DNA of 64,000 bases from Atrina japonica (lineage: Eukaryota; Mollusca; Bivalvia; Pterioida; Pinnidae). The notes under the pieces were generated by a model. The model had not been told where the DNA came from and searched no databases. It saw only the letters and a program-made list of their open reading frames with translations. The stretch lies in NCBI GenBank assembly GCA_030159075.1, contig BROG01000372.1, positions 555,001 through 619,000 on the forward strand, in the 5' to 3' direction. This document shows positions 26,901 to 35,900 of the stretch, piece by piece (position 1 is the first letter of the stretch; every line of letters begins with the position of its first letter). The translations under genes and the position numbers were made by a program.

Positions 26901-29900
26901 AAACACATTTGGACTGGTCAAGGTCATTGATTGGCAGAAGAGTTCATTGATTTTCAGGGGTTGATGAGTTAACAATGCTTTCACAAGCAGTGGACTCATA
27001 GTGATTGTCAGCTTTGGCAAACATTTTTCAAGCGTTTGTATCTTACGACTATAGGGATTGTGTTTTATGTGTTATATAATGTTTTCATAATAATGATATG
27101 ATATTAGTATGTACTGTATCTGATTTATGTCTCTATCATATATCCGTTGTGACAAATTTTGATAAATTGCAGCGATCAAAACTAAGTGAACAAGTGACAG
27201 TTATTGGAAAAATTTGCACAAAACTGGCAAAATGTGTGTGGAAAAGAACAGGATGTGATGCTTTAAAATTGAACTTGGATATGTTAAAGGTTAGTATAGA
27301 ATAGCAGGGGTATATATATATCAAGTATTTTCAAAATTACTTTCAAGGCAAGTCAGATACATTCGCAAAAGAGCAACATATATTTTTATGTTTTTCTTAT
27401 CTAAATAAACTTGAGTAAATGCATGTTGAATTCCAAATATGAAATCGTTTGGCTTTGTGTGAGTATCATATTTAATTTATTTAATCATCATAAGAATAAA
27501 CTGAATAGCTTAGCAAGCACCTAGTTTAGCATTGTATTGAATTCAATAATAATAATAATAATACAAAAATTATTAATATACTTGAATAACAGAAGAGAAG
27601 AATCACCATTTTATAAATGCAGTGGAATTTCGTAATCTCAAAATTCACGGAACCACCCTATTACTTTGAAACATGGAGTTTGAGATAACCAAAATTTTTA
27701 GATTGACATATTTTTCTAACTGAAAAATTCTGGACGGGCCTTTCAACTTTAACAAAACCGGAATTTCAACCCATTCAATTTTGACATAACGAGAATTCAC
27801 TGTATATAGACAGGGCATTTTTCCCTCCAAAATCATAGCCAATATTGGACTATATAAATCGCAAATCATATATTTTCTTTTTTGCCATAAATTCCCAATC
27901 ATGAATGTAACATATCTTTTCTTTATTTCTCATTTTATGTTGATATTTTTAAATTATTGTTTTTCTTGAAAGTTGAAATATGACAGCTTGACAGTGAAAA
28001 AGATGAATAAAAAATATAGCAAATAGCAAAATAAATAAAATGCCTTTTGCAAAATATTCCCAATTTTGACCCAAAATGCTGCGAAATTCCCAAATCCATT
28101 TGCCATGGGCCATGTTCCCAAAAAGGTCAGAAAAACCCCAGATAGAAATCTTTGATCAAACTTCAGATTGGTATAAAAGATGAGATTCAGAAATGAAAAA
28201 CTTTAATCATAACATCAGAGTAAACTGACGTTACCCAACTTTTTCTGTGTTTTTGTTACAATTTCAGACAAAGATGAATGATCTGTGTATACAGACAGAG
28301 GAGTTGTTTCAGATCAAAAGTTCCACAGATGAATGTCTATCATCACTGAGAGATGGTAAGTTTACAGTCATGAGCCAGGGTTTTGGCCTGTACTTTTGCA
28401 CTTGGGAAAATTGCGGTATTTTCCACAAATTGGGAAAATGTTAACAGCATAAGAAATACATCTGAAGATAATATCTCTCTGATATTTGTGTGTTTAATTT
28501 CTTCAAATTTACAGTTTTCTTTATATCTTATTTGCTGGAGAAAGTTCAACCACATTTGTTTTTATTTTCTTTTTTATTTTATGAATTAATCACAGAAGAT
28601 ACTCTGTTTCTCAGCAAGATTAAAAAATTAGAATATTTTGGCCTGAAATTGTGAAAAAATGTTATACTTTGCCATTGGAAAAAAAACCTGGGAACTATAA
28701 ATATGGATGATTTCACTGGGGCAACAAGGGAAATAACTGTGACAATATATCTTGTTCAGTAGCTTCTAGTATGGATTATTGCAGGTTAGAGCACACATAT
28801 TTTGTTAATTAAGTTTTCATAAACAGCTGTTGTTTTATTAAGTGATAAGAATATCACGTTTCTCTTGTAAAATTCTTTTCCAGTGCTGGACGATTTGGAT
28901 ACACAGATTATTGAACTCGAACATATAAAATATCCATCAGAGACGGAAATATCGGAATGGAAACATTTACAGGATAATATACAGCAGAAGGAACTTGGTA
29001 ATTATCTGTTGATTTTTTTGTATTTTAACTTATTGACCCCTATAACTGTAATTGGACTCTTCCATTTTGAAGAACAAAAAGTCCACTGTCAGAATTCAGG
29101 AGTGTATGATTTTTAAAATCAAAATTTTATTATGACGTAACCTGCAATATTAACTTATTCACTCTCATATTATGACATTAGTTTATCGATTTGGATGAGT
29201 CTAAATGTGATTACAGGGCTCAATGTGTTAAGGTCGCCTGAGGTGACATCCAAGTGACCTATTGGGATCAGTCACTGTCCATGTTGTCATTCAAGTGCGG
29301 GTTGTGCATTGTATGGGAACTTTTGAACACTTTCAACTTCTTGCATATCATCATCAAAGTTTGTATGCAGCATCACTGGGTTAAGGGTAACAAGACTTTT
29401 TCATTTCATGTCCCCTGGGTCAGGGGTTTTGTAGGTAGGTTGTGGGCCCTTTTAGTCTTACGTATGTTGGAAAACTGAAGAATGTCATGCTGTTGACCAT
29501 GTATGTCTACTTGTCTGTCAATGCAGAATGTTTTTGAATGTAGAATCTTACATATTTAACATAAGAGAATCATACTACAGTGAAACCTGTCTTGAGAGAC
29601 CACCCTTTCCTGCCACTGATAGTGGTCTTACAAGACAGCTGTTCTCTCAAAAGAGATTTCATTTACATATATATTTAACTAAATGGTTCTTAAAATGCGG
29701 TCTTTCATTACTGGTCTCTCAAGACAGTTTCCATTGTACAACTAGCTAAATAAAGAGCATTTTGTTCAATGTTTGTTGAAATGAAACCTCATTTTAGATA
29801 CCAACTGTCTTCATTGATCACATTTTCATGGCAAATGGGGCAGCTATTCCTCAAAACAGATTCTACTGTGTAAGGCTAAAATTTTATCACTTGATTTTAG

Positions 29901-32900
29901 CGGTACAGAAAAACTTGCACTTTTCCATTTGATTAGGATACTGATTTTGAATAAAATGTTTGTTTGTTTTTGTTTTTGGATTTGGTTTTTTTTGTGCTGA
30001 CCATATTATTCAGAAAGCTATGTTTGATTTTATTCATTTTTCAGAACAAATATCAAGTGAAGAAGAACAGTCTAGATGTAACAGGTAAATGTTTAATTGA
30101 TTCTCTCTCACACTTTTGTCATTAAAGTAAAACCTGCTTTAGTGACCACCTGTGTATAAAGACCACCTGGTCAAAAAGATTTTGTTGTTGTTGTTGTCCC
30201 CAATTGTACCATTTGTGTACAAATCAACCTCTATATAAAGACCACCTCCCTATAAAGACAAGTTTTCTTGTGTCCCTTAGGAGATCGTTATATACAAGTT
30301 TCACTGTATTATGACTAACACTGACTTTGAATGAGAAGGGTCATCTCTGGTAGTGATGTCAACATTGGCAGAGTATGATGGTTAGGTGGTATGTCATGCC
30401 ATACAATTGTTATTACATTCTGAGCCTGGCACCACAAAAATTAAAAATTACTCAAGTCTAAATATTTTACTTAACTTAAGGGAATCCTGAAATATGATTG
30501 GCTGAGCAGACCAATTGAGAATTTTCTCAAACTTGATTAAATTTTCAAGTTTTAGGGTGCTGGGCCCAGGTCTACAGTTTGTAGTCTAGTCATGAGCGAT
30601 CGACTATCATGTGAAAGCCCCAAGCTTTACTATATTCTTAGTACCTAGGCATATCTAAGATTATAAAACACTTAGTGTTTGTTCCCATGCAAAGTTTTTG
30701 ATATAAGGAATCAAAATCGCTTGTCCTGGCACCATAAAATTTTTAGAAATACTTAAGTCTAAAAATTTTACTCAACTTTGGTTAATTCTAAAATCTGATT
30801 GGCTGAGCAGGCCAAGTTGAGAATATTCTCAGACTTGAGTAAATGTCTGAGTTTTATGGTGCTGCACTGGTCTTTCAGATGAGACTTAAAACCAAGGTCC
30901 ATAGTCTCAGCAGGCATGACGCTTTAAAAAATTCTCATTGAATTAATTGGCATAAATCTGTAGCACAGATCCAGAATCGAGGCACTTCACCTATATTTGC
31001 CAGTGTCTTGTTATTGAGAAAAAAATCTTGAGGGAGGCGTAAACAAATTTAAAACAAAAACATAATCTCTGTTTTAGTGAGAAATACCTGTTCTTGTAGG
31101 GTATAAAACAAGAAATTAGATAGAGATGGGAAAAGTAGTGAAAAATACCTGTCCTTGTAGGGTATAAAACAGATATAAAACCAGAAATAAGATAGAGAGG
31201 GGAAAAGTAGTGAAAAAATACCTGTCCTTGTAGGGTATAAAACAGATTTAAAACAAGAAATTAGATGGGGGGGGGGGTTTCAGTTTCAGATATTTGTTTA
31301 TATGGTCCCAAAGTTCCGTTTTCTTATGGTTAATCACATGATTATAAATTGTTTTGATTATTTTTACTGAAATTGTAATTGTAATTTGACTTCCCTTGTA
31401 TTGTCCGATTCACATAACTTGGTCAGGTGGAGTAACCTTTTGATTTTCATACGGATGATTCTACTCACTTTTTAGCTCACCTGGCTATGCCAGGGTGAGC
31501 TTTTGCAATCACTTTGCGTCCGTCGTCCGTCCGTCCGTCGTTAACTCACTTTCAAAAATCTTCTCCTCTGAAACCACTGGGCCAAATTGAACCAAACTTC
31601 AACTGAGTCGTCACTAGGGTATTTAGTTTCAAATTTGTAATTTTCTATGTCGCAGGTCAAACAACATGGCCGCTGTTGCTAAAAATAGAACATAGGGGGT
31701 AAATTGCAGTTTTTGGCCAATAACTCCAAAAACCATTACAGATATCAAAAATCTGACTAGGGTAAAAGTGATCAGCTTGATGAGATCTACCTGCCATGCA
31801 ATTTTGAAGAAAATCGGAAAACTCATCTCGGAGTTATAGCCCTTTTTTTGTAAAATTTTCAAAATTTTGGCATTTTTTATTTTTTATTTCAAAAAATGTA
31901 GCAGATAGAGGTCAAGTGTAAATTGCAAAAATGTTCAGCATATCAAGATCTACCCACCCTGAAAATTTGAAGACAATCCAAAAACCTGTGTAGGAGTTAT
32001 TGCCCTTTTTTCACAGAATTTTTTCAATTTTTATGTTTTTCGTCTTCTAACTCCAAAACTATGAAAGATAGAGGTCGAATGTAAATTGATAAAATGTTTG
32101 CCATGATGTGGCGACTTCAAAAACGGTGTTGAAAATTTTTTGTTGACCGCCATTTTCAAAATGGCCGACAAAAAAGGCGGGAAAATTCAACATTGTTTGA
32201 TTTCAATGAAATTTGGTTTCCAAAATAGATATTGAGTTGCGACTTCAAAACCGTTGTTGAAAATTGTTCCTTGACCGCCATTTTTAGCTCACCTGGCTTT
32301 TGGAATCACTTTGCGTCAACAAACATGGTGGCTATGGCGAGGCTTAGTTTAACATTGGATCCTATAGAAAAATCATCTTCTCCTCTGAAACCACTGACAC
32401 AAATTTAACCAAACTTTACAGGAATGATGTATGCAAGGTCCTTTACAAAGACTGCTCATTTTGTTCTGATCCGTCAAAAATCATGGCCACTAGAACGGGG
32501 CTTAGTTTAACATTATATAGCCAAAAGAAGACTGCTGTGCTGCACACACTGCAAAGTTTTCGCAGAAACTTATTCATTCATTCATGAATCCGGTTCCTGA
32601 CTTGGAAGAAGAACATTGGATCCTGTGGGGAAAATTACATTTTCATCTTCTCCTCTGAAAACGCTGAAGCAAATATAACCAAACTTTAGAAGAATGATGT
32701 ATTGAAGGTCCTTTACAAAGATTGCTCATTTCGTTCCGATCTGTCAAAACCATGGCCGCCAGGGCTGGGCTTAGTTTATCATTGGACCCTATGGGAAAAT
32801 CACATTTTCATTTTCTCCTCTGAAACCACTGAAGCAAATTCAACCAAACCAAACTTTACAGGATTTATGTATGGAAGGTCCTTTACAAAAATTGCTCGTC

Positions 32901-35900
32901 TGATCTTCTCAAGCAAATAACCAGGTGAGCGATACAGGCTCTTGAGAGCCTCTTGTTGGCTATGACAGTTTCACAGGAAAAACGATTTCTCACAGGACAC
33001 TTTTAGGTGCATGTATTATATAACAACAAGTAGGAATGATAACCCTTGCCAGAGTAATTTTAATGTTGTTATGCTTTATTACCTGAAATTCAAACCTGAA
33101 AGGGTTAATGATACTCTAACCTGCCAGGTTATATGCATTTTACTATGTAAGTGTAACCCATCTTTAATTTTAATAAGTCAGATTTAATCTCATTATCATT
33201 TCAACAGGATGAAAACTGAGATCTGTAATGAGAAAAACCAACTTGAGGAAGACTTATTAAATTTACAGTCCAAGTCTGTTAATGACAAAGGGAAAAACAA
33301 CCTAAAAAATGAGAATGAGGAGGATCTAAGGGAGCGGATCAATACTATGGAGTGGTAAGCTAAAGAGCACTAGACTCGTAGTTCATATGTCATGTTTTTG
33401 TTTGTTTTTATTCCATGTCAAAAAAGAGTGTGGGACAAAGAATTACTTGTCTTCTTATCTTTTTATTCACTTAACATTTCTTTTTATTTTAAAATGATAC
33501 ATTTTATCACACATTTAATGTTAAGAAATTTTTCACACAAAGATATCAGTGCGCTAAATTTTTATGAGATGCTGAGATTGGTATGTGAATATGAACACAA
33601 AATTTATTAACATGAACTTAAGTAATTGTGTAAATGGTCACATATGTCAAAACACTTCATTTAAACTACAGGTAACCATTTCCAATTGTCTTAGCATTGA
33701 ATAGTACCAAATTTTAAATTTAATTTACATCATATGATCTTATCTTTCGAACTCAGGGCAGTCATGATAGTTCCAAAACTTTATGATTACTTAGTCACTT
33801 TTTTAAAGAATTTCCCACAACACTGTGGAAGTCTTGATATAAGTGAAAATTTTTGACAGGACAAATCCTGCCACACCCCTCCCCTTTCCAAAAAAACCCC
33901 CCAAAACAACAAATCCATCATTTTAAAGATCCTTTGATTCAACAGAATTAGGTCAATATAAAGCACTTTTTTTAACACCTTAAAGTTTTCCTTGTTTAAA
34001 GGTATATCTCTTGTTTTTACAGTGTCTGCGAGTGGACCTTAGATGAAGAGATGTCAGACGACCAATCAATGTATTTCTTTTTTTACGAGGACTCCCTGTT
34101 GCTGGAAATCAAAAAGAGGTCATCAGGGGTTATTGAATCACTGCAATTACAGTCACTGATTGAGGGTGAGAGTTCAATAAAAATATACATGATGAAATAT
34201 ATACCAGAGTTTTCACAGACCTTGAAAAGTGCTTGAAAACAAAAATGACAAAAAGTTGAGCACTTTCTAAAGTGCTCAAATTTAATGCAAAATGCTTGAT
34301 TAATTTTCTCAGAGTGCTTGAATTCTACTTCTTGCATATTTATTCATCACTAAAGAAAGACTTCTAAATAAAGAAAAATCAGCTCAATCATACAGGCACT
34401 TCACCAAGTGTGACACAATTTGAGCATTTTTGTGATGCCGTACTGCTGGATCTCTTTAGTGTGAAGTGGAACTCTAAGCAGTATATGAGGACCCACATTG
34501 AAATGTGAAGGAACTTTGCTGTCATTGTTTCTTTTTTATTTTGTTTTGGCTTGCAAGGTTTTGATAGTTTAAACATACACATTCATAGTGCTTGAAAAAT
34601 ATTTTTCATTGGCTGTATGAAACATGTATACAATAAAAACTTGTAATGAAATCATTATGTACTAAAACCTATAGGCCAGTTGATAAATAATACTTAATTA
34701 CAGAAGGATCTGCTTTATTGCACAGTCAATACCAGTCTTTGAATTGAAGATGTTTGTGTGTCTCTCTGTCTTTCTGTGTCTGTTTGTCTTTCTGTGTCTG
34801 TCTGTCTTTCTGTGTCTGTCTGTCTGTTTGTCTTTCTGTGTCTGTCTGTCTTTCTGTGTCTGTCTGTCTTTCTGTCTGTGTCAACAATTAGGTTTAGCTG
34901 TTGCATTTATCTCTGTTGTGAGAAAACAGTTCAGAGTATCAGCAGTTTTTTGCATATGATATAAAACAAATAATTATGCAAATTATCTGGTTTTGATTGA
35001 TTGAACACCAGTGTGCAAGAGTACATTAAAATGTGTGTCACTGTTCCAAGTAATGATACATAATGTAACATAATCATATCTAATTTTCTACTTACAGAAA
35101 ATGCACCACCTCCGATTAAAATGGCCCACAACTTGGTCATATCCTTAGTTGATTGTCAGTCTATGACATCAAAGTACAATAAAATGGCTGATCTTCCAAA
35201 GGTATGAGGATTATTTTAGCTTTGGTCTTTATTTAGGGATTTTCCACTCTTTTGGGGATGGGGCCTGGGCCTTTTGAAATGGGAAATTTTGCAACATTTT
35301 ATTGAAATTGGAATTCTGAAAATACACAAATGCTTGAAAAAACAAGAATCTCTTCAAATTCATTATCATTTAACGTCAGTTGGGGAATGTTTTACTGCAG
35401 ATTTGGAAAAAAAATGCACTGTTTTTGCATTGGAAATGGGGCTTTATTTTAACCCACCCCCTTCGATAGGGTGGAAAATCTCATTATTTGTCAGATGACA
35501 GATTGTGATCTGTTGGCAGATGAGAGATGTGCCTATACTTATTTATAAAACTTTAGGGGGATGAGGCAGAAACTCTTCAAATTTACTAGGTAGCATTTCT
35601 AGGGTAAAAGGAAATAAGGGGGATTTTATTACTCCAGCTCCCTAGGGCCTAGAGGGCATGGCCAAAAGTGCAAAAAAATGATACCATATTTAAACAACTG
35701 GATCTTTACCCTGGGCTATGTGGAAAACAAAGTGGGACATAATTCTAATAAGCTAGTAGGTCACATAAAATGTGAAATCCACAACCCATGGGTCAGTGCT
35801 TTTGGTGCTAGGGTTTGGACACAGGTGACCGATAATGCCTCCCTTTTTTTCCCATCTTGTTATCATAAGAGAGAAATTAAACTGTGCTCAATGTGAACTG

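Noticed and set aside
34715..34964. Several overlapping frames rich in Cys/Leu/Ser or Asp/Arg/Thr
   Set aside because: They are translations of the TCTGTCTTTCTGTG microsatellite.
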